Under the pieces are notes generated by a model. It saw nothing but the letters and a program-made list of their open reading frames with translations, was not told the origin of the DNA and searched no databases. The position numbers and the translations under genes are program-made. Positions 1-42,580 of a stretch of 64,000 nucleotides of DNA are shown in pieces. Each line of letters begins with the position of its first letter. Position 1 is the first letter of the stretch. This DNA is from Larus michahellis (Eukaryota; Chordata; Aves; Charadriiformes; Laridae), in NCBI RefSeq assembly GCF_964199755.1, contig NC_133897.1, forward strand, positions 169,334,678-169,398,677, written 5' to 3'.

Positions 1-700
1 GGGGCAGGGTTCAGTCCCGCGTGTCTCAAAGGGACTCCGTCACTGCCTGGGATTCATCCTGCCCAGGCCCACCTTGACCAGGACCCATCCTACAGAGCCC
101 CACATTGACCAGGACTCATCCTGCTCAGCCCCACAGCCCCTGAGACTCATCATATAGAGCCCCACGTTGACCAGGACCCATCCTGTCCAGCCCCACAGCT
201 CCCAGGATAGATCCTTCCCAGCCCCATGTTGACCAGGACTCATCCAATGGAGCCCCACATTGACAGAGACTTATCCTGCCCAGCCCCACATTGAGCAGGA
301 CTCATCCTGACCAGCCCCACACCTCCCACGATGGATCCTGCCTGGCCCCACAGCCCCTGGGACATCCTACAGAGCCCCACATTGACCAGGACTCATACTG
401 CCCAGCCCCACATTGACCAAGATTCATCCTACAGAGCCCCACGTTGAGCAGGACTCATCCTGCCCAGCCCCACAGCTCCCAGGATGGATCCTGCCCGGCC
501 CCACAGCCCCTGGGACTCATCCTGCCCAGCCCCACATTGACCAGGACTCATCCTGCCCAGCCCCACAGGTCCCAGGATGGATCCTGCCCAGCCCCACAGC
601 CCCTGGGACATTCTACAGAGCCCCACATTGACCAGGACTCATCCTGCCCAGCCCCCACAGCTCCCGGGATGGATTCTCCCTGGCCCCACATCTCCAAGGA
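1..700. repeat. Minisatellite in the last GPT intron seen
   Basis: A degenerate tandem array with units such as ttgaccaggactcatcctg alternating with cagccccacagctcccagg. It fills the intron downstream of the 726-881 exon to the window edge. It has few stops, so several spurious open frames cross it. No gene is seen here. Confidence 0.85.
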
Positions 701-725
701 CGGATCCTGCCCAGCCCCACGGCAC

Positions 726-14264
<13,539 letters not shown>

Positions 14265-14464
14265 NNNNNNNNNNNNNNNNNNNNNNNNNNNNNNNNNNNN
14301 NNNNNNNNNNNNNNNNNNNNNNNNNNNNNNNNNNNNNNNNNNNNNNNNNNNNNNNNNNNNNNNNNNNNNNNNNNNNNNNNNNNNNNNNNNNNNNNNNNNN
14401 NNNNNNNNNNNNNNNNNNNNNNNNNNNNNNNNNNNNNNNNNNNNNNNNNNNNNNNNNNNNNNNN
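14265..14464. other. Assembly gap, 200 N
   Basis: Exactly 200 N, a conventional placeholder, so the true length is unknown. It separates the contig holding the recognised GPT exons from the one holding PPP1R16A. Confidence 0.99.
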
Positions 14465-15850
14465 ACAGACACCCCCCCCCCAACGCTCCCCCCCCCCCCC
14501 CAGGGACACACAGACCCCCCCGGGGACACCCCCCCCACACATACACCCTGGGGGGGGGCACAGGCACCGCAGCGACCCCCCTCCCCCCCCCCCCCGGAGG
14601 ACAGACACCCCCCCTCCGGGAACCCCCCCCCCCCAGGGACACACAGACCCCCCACCCCACCCCCGGGGCACCCCCAGACCCGGGACCCCCCCCCGGACAC
14701 ACGCACCTCCCCCCCCCCGGGCAAGCGGCACCGCCCCGGGGCAACGGGCAACGGCGGGGGGGGGGGGGCAACGGGCAACGGGGCAACGGGCAACCGGGGG
14801 GGGGCGGGGGCAACGGGCAACGGCACCGCCCCGGGGGCGAGCGGTAACGGCGGGGGGGCTACTGGCCCCGGGGGGGGGGGAAACGGGCACCGGCACCGGG
14901 GGCGACCGGGACCGCCCCGGGGGCGAGTGGCTGCGGGGGCAACGGGCAACTGAGGGGGGGGGGGGGGGCAATAATGGGCAACGGCACCGCCCCGGGGGGC
15001 AACGGGCAACAAGGCGGGGGGGGGCTACTGGCCCCGGGGGCAACGGGCAACAAGGCGGGGGGGGGGCTACTGGCCCCGGGGGCAACGGGCAACAAGAGGG
15101 GGGGGCAACCGGCACCGTCCCGGGGGCGAGCGGCAACGGAGAGGGGGGGGGACGACGACACACAACGGGCACCGGGGGCAACCGACACCAGCCCGGGGCT
15201 ACCGGCAGCGGGGGCCAACGGGCAACTGCGGGGGGGGGCAATTGGCAACGGCACCGCCCCGGGGGCAACGGGCAACAAGGGGGGGCGGCTACTGGCCCCG
15301 GGGGCAACGGGCAACGCGGGGGGGGGGGGGGGGGGCAATGGGCAACCAGGGCAACTGCGGGGGGGGGGAGGGGGGGGAGCAACGGGCACCGCGGGGGACG
15401 ACGGGCACCGGGGGCAACCGGCACCACCCCGGGGGCTACCGGCACCGGGGGCAACGGCAACTTGGGGGGGGGGGGGGGGTGGGCAATGGGCACCGGCAGC
15501 GGGGGCGACCGACACCACCCCGGGGGCGAGCGGCAACGGCGGGGGGGGGGGGGTGGTTACTGGCACCGGGGGTGGCAACGGGCAACCAGGGCAACTGGGG
15601 GGGGGGGGGGGGGGGCAACGGGGGCAACCGGCACCACCCCGGGGGCTACCGGGAGCGGGGGCAACGAGGGCAACTGGGGGGGGGGGGGCAATGGGCAACT
15701 GGGGGGGGGTGGGCAATGGGCACCGGCAGCCGGGGCTACCGACACCGCCCCGGGGGCGAGCGGCAACGCGGGGGGGGCTACCGGCATCGGGGGCAACCGG
15801 CACCACCCCGGGGGCTACCGGCAGCGGGGGGGGGGGGGGGGAAGGGGGGG
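14465..15850. repeat. GGCAACGGGCACCGCCCCGG minisatellite
   Basis: Degenerate tandem units such as ggcaacgggcaac, ggcaccgccccgggggc and ctactggccccgg, separated by G runs. GC is extreme. No splice-flanked coding segment was recognised. Confidence 0.85.
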
Positions 15851-16200
15851 GTGTCAATGGACTGGGGACACGGCGGGGGGGGGACAGGGGTGGGGGATGT
15901 GGGGCTGGGACCCACGGCGGGGGTGGTGGGGGGGGGGGGGGGGGGGACGTGACTGCCTGGTGCCCCATAGCCCCCCCTTGTGCCCCACAGCCCCCCAGTG
16001 CCCCCCCACCCCTCCGCCCCATAGCTCCCCCTGCCCCACAGCCCACCCATAGCCCCCCCCAGCGCCCCACAGCCCCCCCTGCCCCATAGCCCCCCCCCAA
16101 ATCACCCCAGCCCCATAGCCCCCTATGGCCCCCCCCTGCCCCATAGCCCCCCATAGACACACACACCCCCCCCCCCCCGCCCCACAGCCCCCCCGGCCCC
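15850..16200. other. Low-complexity C-rich DNA
   Basis: Short repeats of gccccatagccccc. No coding evidence was seen. It lies just 3' (in transcription sense) of the CpG promoter and would be first-intron sequence of GPT. Confidence 0.6.
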
Positions 16201-16206
16201 ACTGAC

Positions 16207-16220
16207 CCGCGCTGCTTCAT
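16207..16220 (-). CDS. Possible GPT first coding exon fragment (MKQRG)
   Basis: An ATG with a purine-rich context at 16220 gives four codons (M K Q R) plus two bases before a possible GTCAGT donor at 16206. It sits at the promoter-like CpG island. It resembles no remembered GPT start, and the exon it should join is not present, so this is only a candidate. Confidence 0.15.
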
Positions 16221-16224
16221 GGCC

Positions 16225-16395
16225 CCCACTGCCCCGCAGCGCCCCCTACCGGGCCCCAACGGCAGCCCCGAGCGAGCCACGCCCCCTTTCCCCCCAGCCA
16301 ATCAGGGCGCGGAACCGTTGGCGCCGGCCCCGCCCACCAGACGCCGATTGGCTGCACCTGCTTCGCCGGCGCGGGGCGGGGGGGAGAACCCTCGC
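16225..16395 (-). promoter_or_regulatory. CpG promoter with two CCAAT boxes, probably GPT
   Basis: Unique CpG-rich sequence with a CCAAT box at 16298-16302, an inverted one (ATTGG) at 16347-16351, and GC-box-like stretches (ccccgccc, ggggcgggg). It is the only clear promoter-like block between the GPT exons and the 3' end of PPP1R16A, so I infer that it drives GPT on the minus strand. The transcription start is not defined. Confidence 0.55.
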
Positions 16396-16880
16396 TGTGG
16401 GGTGCCCTATAGATACCCCACATAGGGGTGCCCCATAGATACCCCTCGCTGTAGGGTGCCCCATAGATACCCCAAATGGGTGTGCCCCATAGACACCTCT
16501 CGCTATGGGGTGCCCCATAGACACCCCAAATGGGGGTGTCCCATAGACACCTCTCGCTATGGGGTGCCCCATAAACACTCCAAATGTGGGTGCCCCATAG
16601 ATACCCCACATGGGGGTGCCCACAGATACCCCTCACTATGGGGTGCCCCATAGATACCACACATGGGTGTGCCCCATAGACACCTCTCGCTATGGGGTGC
16701 CCCATAAACACCCCAAATGTGGGTGCCCATAGATACCCCACATGGGGGTGCCCACAGATACCCCTCCCTATGGGGTGCCCCACAGATACCCCAAATGTGA
16801 GTGCCCCATAGACACCCCTCGCCATGGGGTGTCCCATAGACACCCCCACTGTGGGTGCTCCCAAAACCACCCCCAGCATG
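16395..16880. repeat. GCCCCATAGACACCCC minisatellite
   Basis: Units of 35-40 bp such as tatggggtgccccatagaca with contcaining variants of tacccca. It is intergenic between the presumed GPT promoter and PPP1R16A. Confidence 0.85.
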
Positions 16881-16969
16881 TGGGGTGCCCCATAGCAAAC
16901 CCCTCCCCATGGGGTGTCCCACTCCCCTCACCCCCTCACCCCCCCCCCCCCGCAACCTCCCTGGCCCAT

Positions 16970-17390
16970 GGGGTGCCCCACACATTCCCTCTGGGGCTGC
17001 TGTGGGTCCCAGCCCCACATTCCCCCGAGGGCTCCCGTGGGTCCCAGCCCCACATGTTCCCTTGGGTGTTGTTGTGGGTCCCAGCCCCACACATTGACCC
17101 AGGGGCTACCATGAGTCCCAGTCCCACATGTTCCCCCACAGGCTGCCGTGGGTCCCAGCCCCACATGTTCCCCCGGCGGCTGCCGTGGGTCCCAGACCCA
17201 CATTCCCCCACAGGTTGTCATGGGTCCCAGCCCCACACGTTCCCTTGGGGCTGCCGTGGGTCCCAACCTCACATTCCCCGGAGGGCTGCTGTGGGTCCCA
17301 GCCCCACATGCCCCCACAGGCTGCGTGGGTCGCAGCCCCACATGTTCCCTGAGGGGCTGCCGTGGGTCCCAGCCCCACATGTTCCCATCT
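16970..17390. repeat. GTGGGTCCCAGCCCCACA minisatellite
   Basis: Units of about 33 bp with the core gtgggtcccagccccacatg. About a dozen degenerate copies are present. No gene is seen. Confidence 0.88.
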
Positions 17391-17394
17391 CTTG

Positions 17395-17730
17395 TGGGGC
17401 GGCGCGGGCCCTTATCAGCCCCACGCAGGCCGGGGGCGGCGCTTGCCGTGGGGCAACCGACTCACCCCCCCATAACCCCCAGCCCCATAGCGCTGTGGGG
17501 CCGAGCCCCCCCCCCCCCCCCCCCCAACCCAAACCTTCTTTTCCCGTGCCCCACGGCGGCTCACCTGCGTCTATGGGGCCGGCTATGGGGCAGGCTATGG
17601 GGCGGGCTATGGGTCTGTCACCGCCGCGGCCTGACCTTCGCCAGCAGCTGCCGAAACTCGAACCGGCCGCCCCCCCCCCCGCCCCCCCGGCCCCCCCCCG
17701 GCCCCAAACCCGGCCCCACGGCGCTATGGG
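17395..17730. other. Unique GC-rich stretch; possible unassigned minus-strand exon
   Basis: The only non-repetitive sequence between the GPT promoter and the array downstream of PPP1R16A. On the minus strand GRFEFRQLLAK is followed by a GTCAGG donor near 17639. I do not recognise the peptide. It could be a 5' exon of GPT, a small gene, or chance. Confidence 0.3.
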
Positions 17731-17849
17731 GCAGGGAAAGGCACGGGGGGGGGGGGGGGGGAACGGGGAGGGCGGGGCTGTGGGGCGGGGAGCAGTGGGG
17801 CAGCCCCACAGCAGGCTATGGGGCGGGGGGGGGAGGGAGGGACCCGCGG

Positions 17850-19490
17850 GGGGGGGACAAGTGACACTGGGGGGGACAAGGGACACTGGGGGGGGGACAC
17901 AGGTGACACGGGGGGGACGAGTGACACCGGGGGGGGACGAGTGACACTTGGGGGGGGACGAGTGACACTGGAGGGACACAGGTGACACTGGGGGGGACGA
18001 GTGACACCGGGGGGGGGACAAGGGACACCGGGGGGGGGACGAGTGACACTGGGGGGAACGAGGGACATTGGGGGGGGACACAGGTGACACTGGGGGGGGA
18101 CACAAGTGACACCGGGGGGGGGGACAAGTGACACGGGGGGGGACAAGGGACACTGGGGGGGACGGGGTGACACTGGGGGGGGACAAGTGACACCGGGGGG
18201 GGACAAGTGACACCGGGGGGGGACACAAGTGACACTGGGGGGGGACGAGTGACACTGGGGGGGGACAAGTGACACTGGGGGGGGACAAGTGACACCGGGG
18301 GGGGACACAAGTGACACTGGGGGGGGACAAGGGACACTGGGGGGGGACACAAGTGACACCGGGGGGTGACACAGGTGACACGGGGGGGTACGAGTGACAC
18401 CGGGGGGGACACAAGGGACACCGGGGGGGGACAAGTGACACCGGGGGGGGGACGAGTGACACTTGGGGGGGGAACGAGTGACACTGGGGGTGACACAGGT
18501 GACACTGAGGGGGGACGAGTGACACCGGGGGGGGACAAGGGACACGGGGGGGGGACGAGTGACACTGGGGGGGGACAAGGGACACGGGGGGGGGGACGAG
18601 TGACACTGGGGGGGACGAGGGACAATGGGGGGGGACACAGGTGACACTGGGGGGGGGGGACGAGTGACACCGGGGGGGGACAAGTGACACTGGGGGGGGG
18701 ACGAGTGACACTGGGGGGGACAAGGGACACTGGGGGGGACAAGTGACACTGGGGGGACACAAGTGACACTGGGGGGGGACGAGTGACACCGGGGGGGACA
18801 AGTGACACTGGGGGGGACGAGGGACATTGGGGGGGGACACAGGTGACACCGAGGGGGGGGACAAGGGACACTGGGGGGGGGACACAGGTGACACTGGGGG
18901 GGGACACAGGTGACACTGGGGGGGGACGAGTGACACCGGGGGGGGACAAGGGTTGTTGGGGGGGGACGAGTGACACTGGGGGACACAAGGGGAGGGACAA
19001 GTGACACTGGGGGGACACAAGTGACAGCGGGGGGGGGGACGAGTGACACTGGGGGGGGACACAAGGGACACCGGGGGGGGACACAAGTGACACTGGGGGG
19101 GGACAAGGGACACTGGGGGGGGACACAAGTGACACCGGGGGGTGACACAGGTGACACGGGGGGGTACGAGTGACACCGGGGGGGACACAAGGGACACTGG
19201 GGTGGGACGAGTGACACCGGGGGGGGACAAGTGACACCGGGGGTGGGACGAGTGACACTGGGGGGGGGACGAGTGACACTTGGGGGGGGACAAGTGACAC
19301 TGGGGGTGACACAGGTGACACTGGGGGGGACAAGTGACACTGGAGGGGACAAGTGACACCGGGGGGGGGACAAGTGACACGGGGGGGGGGGACACAAGGG
19401 ACACTGCGGGGGGACAAGTGACACGGGGGGGGGACACAAGGAACACTTGGGGGGGGACAAGTGACACTGGGGGTGACACCGGGGGGGGGG
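17850..19490. repeat. GTGACACTGGGGGGGACAA array downstream of PPP1R16A
   Basis: About 20-bp units, GTGACACTGGGGGGG followed by ACAA or ACGA, running for 1.6 kb on the plus strand. It lies directly 3' of the PPP1R16A stop codon and is the reverse complement in type of the array at 20090-22850. Confidence 0.95.
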
Positions 19491-19499
19491 GACGGACAC

Positions 19500-19750
19500 G
19501 ACACACCAAAAAAAAAAAAAACCCCCCCAAAAAAATCCCCCAAACCCTTTTTTTTCGTTTGTTTTGCTTTTTTTTCGGGGGGGGGGAGGGGGGGGAGTGA
19601 AAAAAGGCGAACAAAAAGGCCCAAAAAACCACCCGCCCCCCCCCAAAAAAAACCCTCCCCCCCCCCCCCCAAAAAAACACCACCCCCCCCCACCCCCCCC
19701 CAACCGGTGGGGGGGGGGGTGTGGGTGTGGGGGGGGGCGGGGGGGGGGGT
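19500..19750. other. Homopolymer-rich 3' flank of PPP1R16A
   Basis: Runs of A, C, T and G, including a poly-A/poly-C block. In transcription sense this would be the 3' untranslated region. No canonical AATAAA signal was seen on the minus strand. Confidence 0.5.
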
Positions 19751-19751
19751 G

Positions 19752-34480
<14,729 letters not shown>

Positions 34481-34499
34481 TTTACGGCAGTGACGGGGC

Positions 34500-35960
34500 G
34501 GGGGGGGGGGGGGACACGCGACTGTCCCCAGGGTGTCGTGTCCCCAAGGCGGGGGGCTGTCCCCAGGATGTCACCCCGAGGGGACCCAGTGTCCCCAAGG
34601 TGGGGGCTGTCCCCAGGGCACCCCCCCACCCCCCACCCCCCCCGCCGTGTCCCCAAGGCGGGGGTTGTCCCCAGGGTGTCCCCCCCCCGCTCCGTGTCAC
34701 CAAGGTCGGGGCTGTCCCCAAGGTGTCACCCCACGGTGACCTCCGTGTCCCCAAGGTCAAGGCTGTCCCCAGGAACCCCCCCCTCCTCGAGGGGACCCCC
34801 ATGTCCCCAAGGCCGGGGCCATCCCCAGGGTGTCCCCTCGAGGTGTCCCCCGTGTCCCCAAGGCCATGACTGTCCCCAAGTCCATGACTGTCCCCCTGAG
34901 GGGACCCCCATGTCCCCAAGGTTGGGATTGTCCCCTGTCACCCTCCTTGAGGGGACCCCCGTGTCCCCAAGGCTGGGGGCTGTCCCCAAGGTGTCCCCCT
35001 GAGGGGACCCCCCTGTCCCCAAGGTCAGGGTTGTCCCCGGCACGCTTCCATGCGGGGATCCTGTGTCCCCAAGGCCACGGCTGTCCCCTGTCCCCCCCAC
35101 AAGGGGACCCCCGTGTCCCCAAGGCCATGACTGTCTCCTGGCTCCCCCTTCCCCGCGGGGACCCCCATGTCCCCAAGGCCGGTGCCACCCCCCAGGGTGT
35201 CCCCCCGAGGGGTCCCCCGTGTCCCCAAGGCCAGGTCTGTCCCCTGTCATCCTACCCCATCGAGGGGACCCCCATGTCCCCAAGGCCAAGGGTGTCCCCA
35301 GGGTGTCCCCAGGGGGAATCCTTATGTCCCCAAGGCCATGACTGTCCCCGGCTCCCCCCTGAGGGGACCCCCACGTCCCCAAGGCTGGGGCTGGCCCCTG
35401 GCCCCCCCATAAGGGAACCTCCGTGTCCCCAAGGCCGTGACTGTCCCCTGGCTCCCCCCTCGAGGGTACCACCGTGTCCCCAAGGCCGGGGTTGTCCCCC
35501 GCTCCCCCCCACCCCGCCGAGGTGACCCCTGTGTCCCCAAGGCCATGACTGTCCCCAGCCCCCCGCTGTCTGCGGGGACCCCTCTGTCCCCCCCGGTCGC
35601 GGCCGCCGCCAAAGTGTCCCCTCGAGGCGTCCCCCGTGTCCCCAAGGCTGAGGCCACCCCCTGGGTGTCCCCTCGAGGGGACCCGCGTGTCCCCAAGGCC
35701 ATGACTGGCCTCAGCCCCCCGCTCCCCGCGGGGACCCCCGTGTCCCCAAGGCCGGTGCCGCCCCCAGGTGTCCCCTCGAGGTGTCCCCCGTGTCCCCAAG
35801 GCCGGGGTTGTCCCCGGCCCCCCGCTCCCCGCGGGGACTCCCGTGTCCCCGAGGTCAGGGGCTGTCCCCTTGCTCCCCCTCGAGGGGACCCCCGTGTCCC
35901 CCGAGGCCATGACTGTCCCCAGCCCCCCCCCTCCCCGCGGGGACCCCCGTGTGCCCCTGG
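34500..35960. repeat. CCCGTGTCCCCAAGGCC minisatellite
   Basis: Units of about 50-65 bp with the core gtgtccccaaggccatgac and gaggggacccc. It lies between the presumed 5' exon and the coding start of PPP1R16A, that is, in intron 1 if the promoter assignment is right. Confidence 0.9.
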
Positions 35961-36044
35961 CCGTGGCCGCCCCCGGGGTGTCCCCCCGAGGTGTCGCCCG
36001 CATCCCCCCGGCCGGTGCCGCCCCCCCTGCCCCCCGCTCGCCCC

Positions 36045-36275
36045 GTACCTGCCGGTGCCGGCCCCGCGGCCCTGCCCGCCCGCAGCCGCTGCCCGGGGCG
36101 GAGCCGCCGCCGCCGCCCGCCATGGCAACGGGGCACGCTTCCGGCCGACGCCGGAAGTGGGCGAGGGGGTGGGTCCGATGCCGGAAGTGGGAGGAGTCGG
36201 TGAACGGAAGTGGGCGGGGCCGGGAGGGGAGGGGAGAGGAGCGGCCGCTGCCAAGATGGCGGCGGGCGGGGATGA
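36045..36275. promoter_or_regulatory. CpG-island promoter, probably bidirectional
   Basis: Three ETS sites (ccggaagtgg at 36151-36160 and 36181-36190, acggaagtgg at 36204-36213), a ggggcggggcc GC box and a YY1-type ccaagatggcggc near 36251. These are typical of TATA-less housekeeping promoters. On the minus side it probably drives PPP1R16A. The YY1 site points to the plus strand and a possible divergent transcript. Confidence 0.65.
36049..36123 (-). CDS. Unassigned 25-codon first-exon candidate (MAGGGGGSAPG)
   Basis: An ATG at 36123 opens 25 codons reading MAGGGGGSAPGSGCGRAG and ends RHRQ at a strong donor, CAG then GTACGG, in phase 0. It sits inside a CpG island with ETS motifs. It is probably the first exon of PPP1R16A, perhaps untranslated or encoding an upstream ORF. 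A separate minus-strand gene is also possible. I know no family that begins this way. Confidence 0.3.
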
Positions 36276-36289
36276 GGGGACACCCCGCC

Positions 36290-38880
36290 GGGTCCCCAAA
36301 CACGGGGGTCCCCCTCGAGGGAGGGGGTGACAGGGGACAGCCCCGGCCTTGGGGACACGGGGGTCCCCTCAGGGAGGCACCCTGGGGGCGGTCATGGCCT
36401 TGGGGACACGGGGTTCCCCTTGGCAGGGGGGGGCGGGACAGGGGACAGCCCCGGCCTCGGGGACACAAGGTCCCCTCGGGGACAACCCAGGCCTTGGGGA
36501 CACGGGGGGACGCTCTGGGGGACGCCTTGGGGACACGGGGGGGGGGGGGGGGGGGACACTCTGGGGACACAGGGACGGGGCTTGGGGACGGGGGACAGGC
36601 CCCACCGGTGTCCCCAGGTGTCCCCCGGGGCTGGGGACATGGGGCGGGGCTGGGGGACAGGGTTTGGGGACATGGGACAGGCCCCACTGGTGTCACCAGG
36701 TGGGGACAGGGACACGGGGACGGCTTGGGGACAGGGGCTGGGGACATGGGACGGGGTTTGGGGATGGGGGATGGGGCTTGGGGACAGGGGACGGGCTGGG
36801 GACAAGGGACAGGGTTTGGGGACACGGGACAGGGTTTGGGGACATGGGACGGGGCTTGGGGACAGGGGACAGGGATGGGGACAAGGCTTGGGGACATGGG
36901 ACAGGGTTTGGGGACATGGGACGGGGCTTGGGGACAGGGACACAGGGACGGCTTGGGGACAGGGGCTGGGGACATGGATCGAGGTTTGGGGACACGGGAC
37001 AGGGTTTGGGGACATGGGACGGGGCTTGGGGACAGGGGCTGGGGACATGGGACAGGGTTTGGGGACATGGGACAGGGTTTGGGGACATGGGACGGGGCTT
37101 GGGGACGGGACAGGGACACGGGGATGGCTTGGGGACAGGGGCTGGGGACATGGGTTGGAGTTTGGGGACATGGGACAAGGTTTGGGGACATGGGACGGGG
37201 TTTGGGGACGTGGGACGGGGCTTGGGGACAGGGGCTGGGGACATGGGTCGAGGTTTGGGGACACGGGACAGGGTTTGGGGATATGGGACGGGGCTTGGGG
37301 ACAGGGGACAGGGACAGGGGGACAGGGCTTGGGGACAGGGGCTGGGGACATGGGTCGGGGTTTGGGGACACGGGACAGGGTTTGGGGACGTGGGACGGGG
37401 CTTGGGGACAGGGGACGGGCTGGGGACAAGGGACAGGGTTTGGGGACACGGGACAGGGTTTGGGGACACGGGACGGGGTTTGGGGACGGGGGATGGGGCT
37501 TGGGGACAGGGGACAGGGACACGGGGACAGCTTGGGGACAGGGGACAGGGGCTGGGGACATGGGTCGGGGTTTGGGGACACGGGTCGGGGTTTGGGGACA
37601 CGGGACAGGGTTTGGGGACATGGGACAGGGCTTGGGGACAGGGACACGGGGATGGCTTGGGGACGGGGGACAGGGGCTGGGGACATGGGACGGGGTTTGG
37701 GGACATGGGACAGGGTTTGGGGACATGGGACGGCTTGGGGACAGGGACAGGGGACGGGGCTTGGGGACAGGGGCTGGGGACATGGGACGGGGTTTGGGGA
37801 CATGGGACAGGGTTTGGGGACGTGGGGACAGGGTTTGGGGACATGGGACAGGGCTTGGGGACAGGGACACGGGGATGGCTTGGGGACGGGGGACAGGGGC
37901 TGGGGACATGAGAGGGGGTTTGGGGACGGGGGATGGGGCTTGGGGACAGGGGACAGGGACAGGGGGACAGGGCTTGGGGACAGGGGACAGGGGCTGGGGA
38001 CATGGGACGGGGTTTGGGGACATGGGACGGGGCTTGGGGACAGGGGACAGGGACAGGGGGACAGGGCTTGGGGACAGGGGACAGGGGCTGGGGACATGGG
38101 ACGGGGTTTGGGGACATGGGACGGGGCTAGGGGACAGGGACAGGGGGACAAGGCTTGGGGACGGGCGACAGGGGCTGGGGACATGGGACAGGGTTTGGGG
38201 ACATGGGACAGGGTTTGGGGACATGGGACGGGGCTTGGGGACAGGGGACAGGGACAGGGGGACAAGGCTTGGGGACGGGCGACAGGGGCTGGGGACATGG
38301 GACAGGGTTTGGGGACATGGGATGGGGCTTGGGGACAGGGGACAGGGACAGGGGGACAGGGCTTGGGGACAGGGGCTGGGGACATGGGTCAAGGTTTGGG
38401 GACACGGGACAGGGTTTGGGGACATGGGACGGGGCTTGGGGACAGGGGCTGGGGACAGGGGACAGGGGCTGGGGACATGGGACAGGGTTTGGGGACATGG
38501 GACGGGGCTTGGGGACAGGACAGGGACACGGGGACGGCTTGGGGACGGGCTGGGGACATGGGTCGGAGTTTGGGGACATGGGACAAGGTTTGGGGACATG
38601 GGACGGGGTTTGGGGACATGGGACGGGGCTTGGGGACAGGGGACAGGGACACGGGGACGGCTTGGGGACTGGGGACAGGGGCTGGGGACATGGGTCGGGG
38701 TTTGGGGACACGGGACAGGGTTTGGGGACGGGGGATGGGGCTTGGGGACAGGGGACAGGGACAGGGGGACAGGGCTTGGGGACAGGGGACAGGGGCTGGG
38801 GACATGGGTCGGGGTTTGGGGACATGGGACAGGGTTTGGGGACACGGAACGGGGCTTGGGGACAGGGGACATGGGCGGGG
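36290..38880. repeat. GGGGACATGGGACAGGGTTT array
   Basis: Units of about 18 bp (ggggacatgggacagggttt, ggggcttggggacagg) for 2.6 kb. It is open in several frames on both strands, giving meaningless ORFs of over 1000 codons. Confidence 0.95.
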
Positions 38881-38884
38881 GGGG

Positions 38885-39570
38885 GGTCCCCCCAGGTGTC
38901 CCCGTGTCGTTCCCCCCCCCAAGTGTCCCCATGTCCCCCCCCGCGTGTCCCTGTGTCTCCCCCCCAGTGTCCCCGTGTCCCCCCGGGTGTCCCTGTGTCA
39001 TGTCCCCCCCCCCCAGTGTCCCTGTCCCCTCTGGGTGTCCCTGTCCCCCCCCATCTGTCCCCGTCCCCCCCCCAGTGTCCCCATCCCCCAAGAGTGTCCC
39101 CCTGGGTGTCCCTGTGTCATGTGTCCCCCCCCCATGTCCCCATCCCCGTGTCCCCCTCGGTGTCCCTGTCCCCTCTGGGTGTCCCTGTCCCCCCCCATCT
39201 GTCCCCGTCCCCCCCCCAGTGTCCCCATCCCCCAGGAGTGTCCCCCTGGGTGTCCCTGTGTCATGTGTCCCCCCCCATGTCCCCATCCCCGTGTCCCCCC
39301 CAGTGTCCCTGTCCCCTCTGGGTGTCCCTGTCCCCCCCCCCCATCTGTCCCCCCCCCCAGGGTCCCCATCCCCCACGAGTGTCCCCATGTGTCCCCCCCA
39401 CAGTGTCCCCGTGTCCCCCTGGCTGTCCCTGTCCCCCCCCCGATGTCCCTCCCAGTGCCCCCCCCCCCAGTGTCCCCGTGTCCCCCCTCAGTGTCCCCCC
39501 ACGTCTCCCCCTGGATGTCCCCGTGTCCCCCCCCACGTGTCCCCGTGTCCCCCCTTTGGGACCCCCAATA
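38885..39570. repeat. GTGTCCCTGTCCCCCCC array
   Basis: C-rich units of gtgtccctgtcccctctggg type; a block of about 125 bp repeats three times near 39000-39330. The strand composition flips at about 38885 relative to the preceding G-rich array. Confidence 0.9.
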
Positions 39571-39599
39571 CAAAGGGACCCCCCCCAAAAATCGGGGTG

Positions 39600-41633
<2,034 letters not shown>

Positions 41634-41833
41634 NNNNNNNNNNNNNNNNNNNNNNNNNNNNNNNNNNNNNNNNNNNNNNNNNNNNNNNNNNNNNNNNNNN
41701 NNNNNNNNNNNNNNNNNNNNNNNNNNNNNNNNNNNNNNNNNNNNNNNNNNNNNNNNNNNNNNNNNNNNNNNNNNNNNNNNNNNNNNNNNNNNNNNNNNNN
41801 NNNNNNNNNNNNNNNNNNNNNNNNNNNNNNNNN
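41634..41833. other. Assembly gap, 200 N
   Basis: Exactly 200 N, so size unknown. The second forkhead exon and the rest of FOXH1 should lie on this side of the visible FOXH1 exon and may be inside it. Confidence 0.99.
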
Positions 41834-42580
41834 GCTGGATGGGGCCCCGACCCCACCCCCCCGGTGCCTTCTATGCCCCCCCCCCCCCACCCACCCCGGG
41901 GCTGGATCCGGGACCATTCAACCCCCCCCGGTGCCCCCCCCCCCCCCGGGGCTGGATACGGCTCCGAACCCCCCCCCCCCCCGGTGCCTCCCGTGCCCCC
42001 CCCCGGGGCTGGACGGGGCCCCGACCCCCCCCCCCGGTGCCTTCTATGACCCCCCCCCCCCCCCCTCCCCCCGCCCCGGGGCTGGATCCGGGACCATTCA
42101 ACCCCCCGGTGTCCCCCCCCTGTGGCTGGATCCTGTCCCAACCCCCCCCCCCCGCCCAAATGCCATCTATGGCCCCCCCCGGGGGCTGATCCGGCCCCGT
42201 CACACCCCCCCCCCCCCGGTGCCCCCCGTGCCCCCCCCGGGGTTGGATCCGGCCCCATCCAACCCCCTCCGGTGGGCCCCCCCGGGGCTGGATGGGTCCC
42301 AACTCCCCCCAGAGCCCCCTGTGCCCCCCCCGGGGCTGGATGGGGCCCCGACCCCCCCCCCGGTGCCTTCTGTGCACCCCCCCACCCCCACCCCCACCCC
42401 GGGGCTGGATCCGGCCCCATCCAACCCCCCCGGTGCCCCCCCGCCCCCGGGGCTGGATGGGGCCCAACCCCCCCCAGAGCCCCCTGTGCCCCCCCCGGCA
42501 CTGGATAAGGCTCCGACACACCCCCACCACCCCCCCGCTGCTTCCCGTGCCCCCCCCGGGGCTGGATTCCCCCCCCCCCC
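41834..42580. repeat. CCCCCGGGGCTGGAT minisatellite
   Basis: Units of about 60-80 bp with ccccggggctggatccggcc and C runs of up to 18. It lies immediately 3' (transcription sense) of the FOXH1 exon's intron. Confidence 0.88.

Noticed and set aside
17618-17809. A 63-codon minus-strand ORF ending FEFRQLLAKVRPRR
   Set aside because: No family recognised, the N-terminal part is G-run translation, and a donor falls inside it; kept only as a low-confidence possible exon region.
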